Translations under genes and position numbers: made by a program
Origin: Sinomicrobium weinanense
GTDB taxonomy: Bacteria; Bacteroidota; Bacteroidia; Flavobacteriales; Flavobacteriaceae
Assembly (NCBI RefSeq): GCF_018863395.1
Contig: NZ_JAHKRR010000001.1
Coordinates: forward strand, 434,001 to 498,000
Direction: 5' to 3'
DNA length: 64,000 nt
Shown here: piece by piece, positions 35,372-43,856 of the stretch
Position numbering within the stretch: the first letter of the stretch is position 1
Layout of the letters: each line of letters opens with the position of its first letter
The notes under the pieces: generated by a model
Database searches by the model: none
What the model saw: the letters and a program-made list of their open reading frames with translations, nothing else
Told to the model about the DNA's origin: nothing

Positions 35372-37504
35372 ATGAAAAAAATAAGTGTTTTGCTTATTAT
35401 ATGTTTTATTTTTGCATCATCTTGTAAAAATGAAAATACTTCCAAAGTGACCAAAAACATTATCCCCCCTGTAGCGGAAAAGAAATCCACTTCCTTAAAA
35501 AAGCACGGTGACATACGAATAGACAATTACTTCTGGATGAACGAAAGGGACAACCCGGAAGTGATCGATTATCTCGAAAGGGAGAACGACTATAACGAAA
35601 AAATGACCGCCCATACGGCGCAATTACAGAAAGATCTTTTCGAGGAAATGAAATCGCGGATCAAGGAAGACGATGCATCTGTGCCTTATTTCTATAACGG
35701 CTACTGGTATATCACGAGATATGAGACCGGGAAAGACTATCCAGTATACACCCGCCGAAAAGGGTCGATAGATGCCGAAGAGGAGGTCCTTTTTGACTGT
35801 AATGAAATGGCCGAAGATCATTCCTACTTTCAACTGAAGGGTATCAACATCAGCCCTGATAATAAACTGGCGGCATTTGGTGTGGACACCGTGAGCAGAA
35901 GGATCTACACCATACAGGTAAAAAACCTCGAAACCGGAAAGATCTACCCCCTGGAGATCACCAACACTACGGGAGGAAGCACCTGGGGCAACGACAACAA
36001 AACCCTGTTCTACACTGCTAAAGACCCGAAGACCCTGCGTTCGGAAAAGATATACAGGCATGTCCTGGGATCGGAAAAGGCGGATGAGCTGGTATATCAC
36101 GAAGAGGACGATACCTTCAATGCTTTTGTCTACAAGAGCAAATCCAGGAAATACATCATTGCCGGGTCTGAAAGTACCCTTACTTCGGAATACAGTATGC
36201 TCAGCGCCGACAAACCGGAAGAGGAGTTTAAAGTCTTCCAGCCCAGGGTAAGGGGGCTGGAGTATAGCATAGCCCATTATGAGGATCATTTTTATATTGT
36301 GACCAATGCTGACGGAGCTACCAACTTTAAACTGATGAAAACTCCGGAAGACAAGACCGCGAAAGAACATTGGAAAGATGTGCTCTCCCACCGGGAAGAC
36401 GTATTGCTGGAAGATATTGATATTTTTAAGGATTTTCTCGTGGTCAGTGAACGGAGGGAAGGGCTCAATAAGATCCGTGTTATGCGATGGGATGACAGTG
36501 CCGACTATTACCTGCCCTTTGATAACGAGACCTATACGGCCTATACGACGGTCAATATAGAATTTGATACCGATACCCTGAGATATGGCTATAACTCGCT
36601 GACCACCCCGCTTTCTACCATAGATTTTAATATGGTAACGAAAGAGAAGGTGGTAAAAAAAGAACAGGAAGTACTGGGCGGTAAATTCGATAAGGGCAAT
36701 TATACCTCAGAAAGGATCTGGGCTACGGGCAGGGACGGTAAGAAAGTGCCCGTTTCGCTGGTGTACAGGAAAGGGATAAAGAAAGACGGAAGCAACCCCT
36801 TGCTGCTTTATGGATATGGTTCTTACGGAGCTACGATAGACCCTTATTTTTCAACAGTGAGGCTCAGCCTGCTCGACCGCGGTTTTATCTATGCAATAGC
36901 TCATATAAGAGGAGGGGAATACCTCGGAAGGCCCTGGTACGAAGACGGTAAGCTCCTCAAAAAGAAGAATACCTTTACCGATTTTGTCGATTGCTCCAAA
37001 TTCCTGATCCAAGAAAAATATACTTCTCCGCAACACCTATACGCCATGGGAGGTTCCGCAGGCGGATTGCTGATGGGAGCTGTGGTGAACATGGCCCCCG
37101 AACTTTACAACGGTGTTGTGGCAGCTGTGCCTTTTGTGGATGTGGTAACCACCATGCTGGATGAGTCCATACCGCTAACCACCGGGGAATATGACGAATG
37201 GGGAAATCCCAACGACAAGGAATATTACAACTATATAAAATCTTATTCGCCATACGATAATGTAAAGGCACAGGAATATCCCAACATGCTGGTAACCACC
37301 GGGTATCACGATTCCCAGGTGCAATACTGGGAGCCTGCAAAATGGGTGGCCAGGCTCAGAGAGCTGAAAACAGACGATAATATACTTCTTTTTCACACCA
37401 ATATGGATGCCGGACACAGTGGGGCATCGGGGCGTTTTGAAATGTTAAAAGAGGTTGCCGAAGAATACGCATTTCTGTTAGATTTGGAGGGAATTAAAGA
37501 GTAA
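35372..37504 (+). CDS. S9-family oligopeptidase (oligopeptidase B type) lipoprotein
   Basis: A 710-residue serine peptidase that cleaves short peptides. The start is the ATG at 35372, which begins a lipoprotein signal (MKKISVLLIICFIFASSC); in-frame codons upstream have no protein character. Residues about 40-430 form a seven-bladed propeller; the catalytic domain follows, with Ser562 in MGGSAGGLL, Asp647 in TGYHDSQV and His682 in AGHSGASGR. The PFVDVVTTMLDESIPLT segment and acidic residues after it suit cleavage after Arg/Lys. It is probably attached to the envelope. The cysteine-synthase-like gene begins 75 bases later, after an AT-rich hairpin. Confidence 0.93.
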   Translation: MKKISVLLIICFIFASSCKNENTSKVTKNIIPPVAEKKSTSLKKHGDIRIDNYFWMNERDNPEVIDYLERENDYNEKMTAHTAQLQKDLFEEMKSRIKEDDASVPYFYNGYWYITRYETGKDYPVYTRRKGSIDAEEEVLFDCNEMAEDHSYFQLKGINISPDNKLAAFGVDTVSRRIYTIQVKNLETGKIYPLEITNTTGGSTWGNDNKTLFYTAKDPKTLRSEKIYRHVLGSEKADELVYHEEDDTFNAFVYKSKSRKYIIAGSESTLTSEYSMLSADKPEEEFKVFQPRVRGLEYSIAHYEDHFYIVTNADGATNFKLMKTPEDKTAKEHWKDVLSHREDVLLEDIDIFKDFLVVSERREGLNKIRVMRWDDSADYYLPFDNETYTAYTTVNIEFDTDTLRYGYNSLTTPLSTIDFNMVTKEKVVKKEQEVLGGKFDKGNYTSERIWATGRDGKKVPVSLVYRKGIKKDGSNPLLLYGYGSYGATIDPYFSTVRLSLLDRGFIYAIAHIRGGEYLGRPWYEDGKLLKKKNTFTDFVDCSKFLIQEKYTSPQHLYAMGGSAGGLLMGAVVNMAPELYNGVVAAVPFVDVVTTMLDESIPLTTGEYDEWGNPNDKEYYNYIKSYSPYDNVKAQEYPNMLVTTGYHDSQVQYWEPAKWVARLRELKTDDNILLFHTNMDAGHSGASGRFEMLKEVAEEYAFLLDLEGIKE

Positions 37505-37518
37505 TCAAAAAAAATAAC

Positions 37519-37554
37519 TAAATTTGCTCGGTTTTTGGTTTTTTTAAAAAACCG
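37519..37554 (+). promoter_or_regulatory. Candidate -7 box and hairpin before the PLP synthase gene
   Basis: TAAATTTG (37519-37526) is an exact TAnnTTTG match. Just after it CGGTTTTT (37529-37536) and AAAAACCG (37547-37554) form a perfect 8-base inverted repeat with a 10-base T-rich loop. The hairpin could close the upstream peptidase transcript or form part of the leader of the next gene. No clear -33 box is seen. Confidence 0.35.
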
Positions 37555-37578
37555 ACTTTGGAACCAAACACATGTTAT

Positions 37579-38631
37579 ATGGAACAAAAGATTAAGGCTT
37601 ACAATAACGTATTAGAGCTTATCGGAAATACGCCACTTATAAAACTTAATACCATAACGGATTCCCTCAAAGGAAATTTTTATGCAAAAGTGGAAGCTCT
37701 GAATCCCGGTCACTCCACGAAAGACAGAATAGCCCTTTATATTATAGAACGAGCGGAGAAGAACGGAATATTAAAGCCAGGTGACACCATTATAGAAACA
37801 ACCTCCGGAAATACCGGGTTCAGTATCGCGATGGTGAGTATTGTAAAAGGATATGATTGTGTTCTGGCAGTAAGTTCTAAATCCTCGAAAGATAAAATAG
37901 ATATGCTCAGGTCCATGGGGGCCAAAGTATATGTGTGCCCGGCCCATGTCAGTGCTGACGATCCCCGTTCGTACTACCAGGTGGCCAGGCGTATGCATGA
38001 AGAAATGAAAGGATCGGTTTATATCAACCAGTATTTCAACGAGCTTAATATGGATGCCCACTACAATACTACGGGGCCCGAGATCTGGAAGCAGACCGGA
38101 GGTGCCATCACTCACCTGGTGGCATGTAGCGGAACCGGGGGCACAATATCCGGAACAGCCAGATACCTTAAAGAACAAGCTGAAAAGAACGGTACAAAAG
38201 TGAAAGTCATAGGAGTGGATGCCTATGGTTCCGTACTGAAAAAATATCACGAAACGGGAGAATTCGACTCCAAGGAAATATACCCTTACCGTATAGAAGG
38301 GCTCGGAAAAAATCTCATCCCCACAGCTACCGATTTCGATGTCATCGATAAATTTGTCAAGGTTACAGACGAAGAAAGTGCACATACCGCAAGAGAAATA
38401 TCCAAGACCGAAGGCCTTTTTGTAGGATATACCAGTGGTGCGGTAATGCAGGCTGTAAAACAACTTTCCGCACAGGGGGAATTTGACGAGAAAAGCAATG
38501 TCATTGTGATCTTCCCCGATCACGGTTCAAGATATATGAGTAAAATATACAGTGACGAATGGATGCGGGGACAAGGGTTCTTTGATAGTAAAAACATTGA
38601 AGAGGAACAGAAAATAGAATACATAAAGTAA
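37579..38631 (+). CDS. PLP-dependent synthase of the cysteine synthase/CBS family (cysteate synthase candidate)
   Basis: A 350-residue fold-type II PLP enzyme. PLP lysine Lys48 is in GHSTKDRIA, the substrate loop is TTSGNTG (74-80), the phosphate loop is GTGGT (185-189), and [14 protein letters not shown] lies near the C-terminus. The ATG at 37579 matches the usual N-terminus. It lacks a CBS regulatory domain and differs from CysK in several places. Next comes an alpha-oxoamine synthase on the same strand. In capnine-producing Bacteroidetes a synthase of this family makes cysteate and an oxoamine synthase then acylates it, so a cysteate synthase is the best guess. An ordinary cysteine synthase or cystathionine beta-synthase remains possible. 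Confidence 0.75.
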   Translation: MEQKIKAYNNVLELIGNTPLIKLNTITDSLKGNFYAKVEALNPGHSTKDRIALYIIERAEKNGILKPGDTIIETTSGNTGFSIAMVSIVKGYDCVLAVSSKSSKDKIDMLRSMGAKVYVCPAHVSADDPRSYYQVARRMHEEMKGSVYINQYFNELNMDAHYNTTGPEIWKQTGGAITHLVACSGTGGTISGTARYLKEQAEKNGTKVKVIGVDAYGSVLKKYHETGEFDSKEIYPYRIEGLGKNLIPTATDFDVIDKFVKVTDEESAHTAREISKTEGLFVGYTSGAVMQAVKQLSAQGEFDEKSNVIVIFPDHGSRYMSKIYSDEWMRGQGFFDSKNIEEEQKIEYIK

Positions 38632-38641
38632 GAAATTTCTA

Positions 38642-38672
38642 AAAACATCCGCTAAAATGCGGATGTTTGTTT
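38642..38672 (+). terminator. Terminator after the PLP synthase gene
   Basis: AACATCCGC (38644-38652) and GCGGATGTT (38659-38667) form a perfect 9-base stem with a 6-base loop, followed by tgttt. It is 12 bases after the stop codon and separates the gene from the alpha-oxoamine synthase. Confidence 0.78.
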
Positions 38673-38789
38673 AAAACATGGGGAATAATAGTTCATATTT
38701 TCCCCGGGAGTTTTTGTTTTTGCATATTTAAAATATGTAATTTAGCCTGTTCGTGCTAAGGAAATTTTATTTTAAATTTTGAGATCTAC

Positions 38790-40049
38790 ATGAAGGATTT
38801 ATTTGACAGGATCATTGAAAATAAGGGACCATTGGGAAAGTGGGCATCACAAGCAGAAGGATACTTTGTATTTCCGAAACTGGAAGGCCCTATTTCCAAT
38901 AGAATGAAGTTCAACGGAAAAGAAGTTGTAACCTGGAGTATCAACGATTACCTGGGGCTGGCCAATCACCCCGAAGTACTGAAGGCAGATGCCGAGGCCG
39001 CTGCTGAACACGGAAGCGCTTACCCTATGGGGGCCAGGATGATGAGCGGGCATACCGATGTACACGAAAAACTCCAGAACGAACTGGCAGATTTCGTTAA
39101 GAAAGACGCAGCATATTTGCTGAATTTCGGCTACCAGGGAATGGTTTCGGCCATAGATGCCCTGGTGACCAAAGACGATATTATCGTTTATGATGTAGAT
39201 TCTCATGCCTGTATCATTGACGGCGTGCGTTTGCATATGGGAAAACGTTTTACCTTTATGCACAACGATATAGAGAGCCTGGAAAAAAACCTGGAAAGGG
39301 CCACTAAGATCGCCGAGCAGACCGGGGGAGGGATACTCGTAATCTCCGAAGGGGTGTTTGGTATGCGTGGCGAACAGGGAAAACTGAAAGAAATAGTAGC
39401 CCTGAAGAAAAAATATAAATTCCGTCTGCTTGTAGACGATGCCCACGGTTTCGGGACACTGGGAGCCACCGGTGCCGGAGCTGGGGAAGAGCAGGGAGTG
39501 CAGGACGATATAGATGTTTACTTTGCTACATTCGCCAAATCCATGGCGAGTATAGGCGCTTTTCTGGCCGGAGACAGGGAGATCATTGATTACCTGAAAT
39601 ACAACCTGCGTTCGCAGATGTTTGCCAAGTCCCTGCCTATGATATTCGTAAAAGGAGCGCTGAAACGGCTCGAAATGCTCCGTACCATGCCCGAACTCAA
39701 AGGCAAGCTGTGGGAAAACGTAAATGCCCTGCAAAACGGCCTCAAGGCGCGTGGGTTTAATATAGGCAGTACCAATACCTGTGTAACCCCGGTATATCTC
39801 AACGGAAGTATCCCGGAAGCCATGGCACTGGTAAAAGACCTCAGGGAAAACTACGGTATTTTCTGTTCGATCGTGGTGTATCCCGTGATCCCGAAAGGAC
39901 TGATACTGCTTAGGATGATCCCTACGTCTACACATACCCTGGAAGATGTAAACGAAACACTCGAAGCCTTTTCCGCCATCCGCGACCGGCTCGAAAACGG
40001 TACGTATAAAAGGCTTTCTGCTGCTGTTTCTGCGGCAATGGGAGAGTAA
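38790..40049 (+). CDS. Alpha-oxoamine synthase (serine palmitoyltransferase / cysteate acyltransferase type)
   Basis: A 419-residue fold-type I PLP enzyme of the family that joins an amino acid to an acyl thioester (KBL, BioF, ALAS, SPT). PLP lysine Lys250 is in ATFAKSMASIGAF; His139 in VDSHACIIDG stacks on the cofactor; Asp217 is in VDDAHGFGTLG. SINDYLGLANHPEV and MGARMMSGHTDVHEKLQ are typical. Enzymes of this length and type in Bacteroidetes make 3-ketosphinganine or, with cysteate, the capnine precursor. The preceding PLP synthase gene supports cysteate as co-substrate, though a terminator lies between them. A ketone biotin or glycine enzyme is less likely because neither pathway is nearby. 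Confidence 0.82.
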   Translation: MKDLFDRIIENKGPLGKWASQAEGYFVFPKLEGPISNRMKFNGKEVVTWSINDYLGLANHPEVLKADAEAAAEHGSAYPMGARMMSGHTDVHEKLQNELADFVKKDAAYLLNFGYQGMVSAIDALVTKDDIIVYDVDSHACIIDGVRLHMGKRFTFMHNDIESLEKNLERATKIAEQTGGGILVISEGVFGMRGEQGKLKEIVALKKKYKFRLLVDDAHGFGTLGATGAGAGEEQGVQDDIDVYFATFAKSMASIGAFLAGDREIIDYLKYNLRSQMFAKSLPMIFVKGALKRLEMLRTMPELKGKLWENVNALQNGLKARGFNIGSTNTCVTPVYLNGSIPEAMALVKDLRENYGIFCSIVVYPVIPKGLILLRMIPTSTHTLEDVNETLEAFSAIRDRLENGTYKRLSAAVSAAMGE

Positions 40050-40077
40050 CTACAACAACATATATTATATTGCAGAA

Positions 40078-40105
40078 AAGGTGCTGTTTTACAGCGCCTT
40101 TTTTT
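40078..40105 (+). terminator. Terminator after the alpha-oxoamine synthase
   Basis: AAGGTGCT (40078-40085) and AGCGCCTT (40093-40100) pair with one G-U and a 7-base loop, followed by T residues through 40105. It lies 28 bases beyond the stop. Confidence 0.85.
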
Positions 40106-40137
40106 ATGACCCGATACCCTAAAAAGTATGCGTATAT

Positions 40138-40170
40138 ATCGATTTTTACGTATCTTGGATAAAAATCGAT
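40138..40170. promoter_or_regulatory. Perfect inverted repeat upstream of the deiodinase-like gene
   Basis: ATCGATTTTT (40138-40147) and AAAAATCGAT (40161-40170) are perfect 10-base inverted copies with a 13-base spacer, about 52 bases before the ATG at 40222. It could be an operator or an RNA hairpin. It is separate from the terminator just before it. Confidence 0.45.
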
Positions 40171-40221
40171 GTCTCTTCAGAAGATCCGGAACTGCATTCC
40201 GGGTTGTGAAAACCACCAAAA

Positions 40222-40914
40222 ATGGAAACAAAGCGACATATGTATATTCGCGGGTATAAACACATATCCTATGAAGCTCCTGTCTTTTCCGGGGAGGAAA
40301 TGCAGAGCAGGAGCAGGAAATACTATAAATGGCTGGACAAACGCCGTTCTGTCAGGGAATTTTCCGAAAAACCCGTACCCCGCGAAGTTGTGGAGAATCT
40401 GATCAAAGCTGCTTCCACAGCCCCATCGGGAGCACATAAGCAACCGTGGACCTTTTGCGCTGTGTCTTCTCCCTCGTTGAAAAAAAAGATACGGGCTGCA
40501 GCAGAACAGAAAGAAAAGGAAAACTACGCGCACCGAATGAGTGAAAGCTGGAAAAAAGACCTGGAACCCCTGGCAACTGGCACCGACAAGCCTTTCCTGG
40601 AAACTGCGCCCTGGCTCATTGTGGTCTTTAAAAAAGTGCTGGACTATGGCCCCGATGGAGAAAAACGCAATAATTATTACGTAAACGAGTCTGTAGGAAT
40701 AGCCTGTGGTATGTTGATCACGGCGATACACAATGCCGGCCTCGTTACCCTTACCCATACGCCCAGCCCCATGAATTTCCTTGCCGGAATACTGGATAGG
40801 CCGGACAATGAAAGACCGTTCCTGTTATTGCCTGTGGGCTACTCCGCACAGGAAGTATTTGTCCCGGACCTGCAAAGGAAAGAACTGAGTGAAATGGCCG
40901 TATTTTACGAATAG
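40222..40914 (+). CDS. Iodotyrosine-deiodinase-like flavin nitroreductase
   Basis: A 230-residue FMN protein of the nitroreductase superfamily. It has KRRSVREF (FMN phosphate contact), STAPSGAHKQPW and the C-terminal LPVGYSAQEVFVPDLQRK. It matches the iodotyrosine deiodinase (IYD) branch closely, including TLTHTPSPM and YYVNESVGIACGML. The three side chains that hold the substrate amino acid in animal IYD, Glu-x3-Tyr and a Lys 21 residues later, are present as Glu98, Tyr102 and Lys123, and the lid segment is similar in length. The animal N-terminal membrane anchor is absent, so it is cytoplasmic. Expected activity is reductive removal of halogen from halotyrosine; the physiological need is unknown. 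Confidence 0.85.
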   Translation: METKRHMYIRGYKHISYEAPVFSGEEMQSRSRKYYKWLDKRRSVREFSEKPVPREVVENLIKAASTAPSGAHKQPWTFCAVSSPSLKKKIRAAAEQKEKENYAHRMSESWKKDLEPLATGTDKPFLETAPWLIVVFKKVLDYGPDGEKRNNYYVNESVGIACGMLITAIHNAGLVTLTHTPSPMNFLAGILDRPDNERPFLLLPVGYSAQEVFVPDLQRKELSEMAVFYE

Positions 40915-40963
40915 CAGGAGACCGGTATTTTTACCGGGATGGAGGTGTTTTTGTAGTGTAGCT

Positions 40964-41548
40964 TCAATGAAGCTCAAAATGTACATCTACCACGACCTCC
41001 CGGGCTATTTTGTTGCGTACGATCCCCGGTATTTTAATGCCGAAATCCCCGGGGGTAGTTGTAAAAGTAGAGTTGAGGATTATTTTATCGCCTGTCTTTC
41101 TCAGTGTTGCCGGGATATTCATCTCCTTTGTGGTACCCCTGACCGTCAATTCTCCCGATATGTGATATTTCTCCGGACGATCGCCCAGAGAAGCAGCGTT
41201 AAACTCCTCAATACGTCCCCGGAAAGAAGCCTTGGGGTAGTCGTCGGACATCACGTAGTTTTCGTTGAAATGCTCTTCCATAAGTGCTACTTTGAACCGG
41301 AAGCTCTTTATCAGTACAAGTGCGGCGAACTCTCCGGTGGAGGCTTCTAATACGGCAGAGGCACTTTTTGTTCTGGCATCTACTTCCTCGAAAGAAGGTA
41401 CAGAGGCCTCGAAGTGTATTTCTCCCGTACGGGTGATGTATTTTTTCTGGGCTTGTAAAGATGGGATTGCCGATACCAGGAATATCGTCAGGAGACAGAT
41501 CAGTACACCGGAGTGTTTTAATCTTCTATGAATCCCTGGTCTACCCAT
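40964..41548 (-). CDS. YceI-family periplasmic protein
   Basis: A 194-residue protein with a signal peptide (residues 12-33, ending LQAQ) and the YceI/lipocalin-like barrel: GEIHFEASVPSFEEVDARTKS, STGEFAALVLIKSFRF, HFNENYVMSDDYPKASF and ISGELTVRGTTKEMNIPA. YceI proteins bind isoprenoids such as quinones in a closed barrel. No alternative start is available downstream before the signal, so the ATG at 41548 is used even though it overlaps the cytochrome gene by 31 bases. The overlap means tight co-expression with the cytochrome c lipoprotein. Confidence 0.9.
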   Translation of the reverse strand: MGRPGIHRRLKHSGVLICLLTIFLVSAIPSLQAQKKYITRTGEIHFEASVPSFEEVDARTKSASAVLEASTGEFAALVLIKSFRFKVALMEEHFNENYVMSDDYPKASFRGRIEEFNAASLGDRPEKYHISGELTVRGTTKEMNIPATLRKTGDKIILNSTFTTTPGDFGIKIPGIVRNKIAREVVVDVHFELH

Positions 41549-41898
41549 TCTTCGATAATATTTCTGTTCGCCTGGCTCATACGTCCCGTAGGAGGCATGG
41601 GGGAGCTGGTACTGTTTATCCGCGTCAGAAGCCCTCTGTTCTCAACAGCTTGTTTTACGGCGTTATAGGTAGTGAGGTGCATCGGCGCATTGTTTTGCGG
41701 GGGATCGGAATGGCAGCTCAGACAATTACTCTGTATGATGGGCTGCACATCATCGACATAGGTGACTTCTTCTCCCGGATCAGGATCGGGATCCGGGTCC
41801 GGATTAAGGTCGTCATCATTACTACTGGAGCAAGATATAGTGAGCAGCACTATAAAAAACGTACTACTTAAAACGGAAATAATACTCTTGGTCTTCAT
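41518..41898 (-). CDS. Membrane-anchored cytochrome c lipoprotein
   Basis: A 126-residue lipoprotein (lipobox at Cys23 in LLTISCSSS) with an Asp-Pro repeat linker (residues 31-41) and one haem c site CLSCH (59-63). The likely distal ligand is Met101 or Met107 in SPMPPTGRMS. The motif VDDVQPIIQSNCLSCHS is typical of small cytochromes tethered to the outer face of the membrane. It acts as an electron carrier. The start is the ATG at 41898, which gives the signal peptide. It overlaps the YceI gene, so electron transfer linked to a lipid-soluble quinone carrier is a plausible joint role. Maturation would need the CcsBA system, present at 58 kb. Confidence 0.85.
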   Translation of the reverse strand: MKTKSIISVLSSTFFIVLLTISCSSSNDDDLNPDPDPDPDPGEEVTYVDDVQPIIQSNCLSCHSDPPQNNAPMHLTTYNAVKQAVENRGLLTRINSTSSPMPPTGRMSQANRNIIEEWVDQGFIED

Positions 41899-42197
41899 AA
41901 TCTTGTAGTAGTTTTGGAGATTAATACAGTATGCGTTCATATATAAAATTAATAAAAAATTATGATTTATTATGTTTTTTATATATTAAAATTATCTATT
42001 TAACATTTAAAATTAAATAAACGTGTTGTTTTTATCTATGAAAAACCGGTGTAAAAGATTGTTTATAGTCAAAAAATAATGTGGTAAATAAGCGGGAATA
42101 AGGAGAGTTTTGTTTAATTTGTATATGCGAAAAATAGTGAACAAGGAACGAACTACCACTATTTGTAAATCTGGAAACCTTAACGGAAACAATTCGA
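41899..42197. other. AT-rich gene-free gap between divergent genes
   Basis: These 299 bases lie between the divergent cytochrome and cmk genes. They are very AT-rich (for example 41940-42010) and should contain promoters for both directions, but I see no exact TAnnTTTG box. Confidence 0.4.
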
Positions 42198-42893
42198 ATG
42201 GAAAAGATCATTATTGCCATAGACGGTTATTCTTCAACCGGAAAAAGTACCATAGCAAAACGCCTGGCCCGTGAATTAGGGTATATTTACGTAGATACCG
42301 GGGCCATGTACCGGGCGGTTACGCTTTTTGCCATGGAAAACGGCCTGCTGGACGGCGAAGTAGCAGACAGGGAAGGCCTTATCCGGAAGCTGGGCGATAT
42401 CAATATACGCTTTGTGCTCAACGACGGGCTCGGGTATGCCGAAACTTTCCTGAACAATGTCAATGTCGAAGAAAGGATCAGAACGATGGAAGTGTCTAAC
42501 CGGGTAAGCGGTGTGGCTGCTATTTCCGAAGTAAGGCATAAACTGGTGGAAGAGCAGAGAAAGATGGGAGAGGGCAAAGGGATCGTCATGGATGGCCGGG
42601 ATATAGGCACCGTGGTTTTCCCGGATGCGGAACTGAAGCTGTTTATGACCGCGTCTCCGGAGATCCGTGCCACAAGAAGATATAAAGAGTTATTAGGAAA
42701 AGGAAAGGAAGTTACTTACGAAGAGGTCCTGGAAAACGTTATAGACCGGGATTATATAGACTCCCACCGGAAAGATTCACCCCTTATGAAAGCGCCCGAT
42801 GCCATAGAGCTGGACAATACCGATATGGGTAAAGACGAGCAGTTTGAGCGTATTTACAATCACGCCATGCGGATTATAGCAGGAAAAAAGTAG
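42198..42893 (+). CDS. cmk: Cytidylate kinase
   Basis: The enzyme phosphorylates CMP and dCMP with ATP. The 231-residue protein has the P-loop AIDGYSSTGKSTIAKRLA (Lys16), DTGAMYRAVTL (nucleotide-binding), and DGRDIGTVVFPDAELKLFMTAS, all hallmarks of the bacterial Cmk. Length is normal. A perfect 25-base inverted repeat follows 9 bases after the stop and may end transcription. In many bacteria cmk lies next to rpsA; here they are 33 kb apart. Confidence 0.96.
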   Translation: MEKIIIAIDGYSSTGKSTIAKRLARELGYIYVDTGAMYRAVTLFAMENGLLDGEVADREGLIRKLGDINIRFVLNDGLGYAETFLNNVNVEERIRTMEVSNRVSGVAAISEVRHKLVEEQRKMGEGKGIVMDGRDIGTVVFPDAELKLFMTASPEIRATRRYKELLGKGKEVTYEEVLENVIDRDYIDSHRKDSPLMKAPDAIELDNTDMGKDEQFERIYNHAMRIIAGKK

Positions 42894-42901
42894 AAAAAGA
42901 A

Positions 42902-43030
42902 ATCCCGAATATTATTCCGATCCTTTGGTTTCGCCCAGGATAAACTTTAGGAGGAATCTCCATATGATGAGGTTCTTCGCTTTAGCCTGTCTTAAGCGGC
43001 AGTCGAAAGGATCGGAATAATATTCGGGAT
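42902..43030. repeat. Perfect 25-base inverted repeat element
   Basis: The arms 42902-42926 (beginning ATCCCGAATATTATTCC) and 43006-43030 are exact reverse complements over 25 bases. The interior (42927-43005) contains GGTTTCGCCCAGGATAAACT, which recurs with one change at 61413-61432, and ggaggaatctcc...gttcttcgct, which resembles the element at 47952-48027. It occupies nearly all of the gap between the convergent cmk and LysM genes, so it may act as a two-way terminator. No direct repeats at the ends were evident. Confidence 0.8.
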
Positions 43031-43042
43031 CTACAATCTTGG

Positions 43043-43426
43043 TCAGGATAATTTGGGAATCACCAGTTCCTGGTCCGGGTGAATGAGGTCCGGATTTTTC
43101 AGCTTGTCTGTATTGGCCTGGAAAATGGTGTTGTATTTAGAAGCATCCCCGTAGTATTGTTTGGCAATTTTGCCCAGGGTCTCTCCCTTCTGTACCACGT
43201 GCCTGTGGTATACCGAAGTGTCTTCTACACGTATATCTGCCTTGATATCCGTAGGTTGATTTCCTCCGATCTCCTTGATCTTGTCCCACAGGATGTTTTT
43301 CTCGTATTGTGTTTTTGTAGTGCCCTTTATTTTAAGGATGCCATCCACTTCTTCCACATTTCCGTTTTGTACCTGCAATTTTTCCCCCAGGTCCAGAACC
43401 GGCTGATATTTTGCTTTAACACTCAT
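43043..43426 (-). CDS. Kbp/YgaU-like LysM protein
   Basis: A 127-residue protein with a BON-like N-terminal domain (YQPVLDLGEKLQVQNGNVEEVDGILKIKGTTKT) and a C-terminal LysM domain (HVVQKGETLGKIAKQYYGDASKYNTIFQANTDKL...DLIHPDQELVIP). The order matches the E. coli K+-binding protein Kbp (YgaU). It has no signal peptide, so it is probably cytoplasmic. A role in K+ sensing or cell-wall stress can be inferred from the family only. Confidence 0.87.
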   Translation of the reverse strand: MSVKAKYQPVLDLGEKLQVQNGNVEEVDGILKIKGTTKTQYEKNILWDKIKEIGGNQPTDIKADIRVEDTSVYHRHVVQKGETLGKIAKQYYGDASKYNTIFQANTDKLKNPDLIHPDQELVIPKLS

Positions 43427-43856
43427 TGTTTTGTATTTTTAATAATTAGACATAGGACTTATTGAGCTTATTTAAACTTTTTGAATTGAAGCGAAAGGGG
43501 CATTTTACAGCTAATTTAAAAAAGTTTAGACAAGTTCATTAACCAAATATACGTATTTTGTGCAGTATTTTTTGTGTTAATGCTGTTGAATTATTGTTAT
43601 AAAATGGATAAAATGCACGAAAACCCGGATTAAATAAAGGAGTTTGCAATACAAAAGTCCTTTATTGAAAAATATGCAATAATTTTTTCGGTGCTTTATG
43701 GTCGATTTTAAACAAATAAATTTATTTTCGTCCCGGGAAAAACAGCCCGTTTTATTTCTTTTGGCTGTTAATGCCCAACCTGTAAAAACAAAGGCCTTAT
43801 GGGCACTAACTAATAAATCGATTTAACAAAGTGATCTTTTTAATGAAGTATTGTAA
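43427..43856. other. Gene-free gap between divergent genes
   Basis: No gene is seen in these 430 AT-rich bases. It should hold promoters for the LysM gene and the proline dehydrogenase gene. On the minus strand TATATTTG (plus-strand CAAATATA, 43544-43551) matches the -7 consensus for the LysM gene, without a clear -33 partner. A weak hairpin (TGCCCA ... TGGGCA, near 43770-43805) precedes the proline dehydrogenase gene. Confidence 0.4.
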
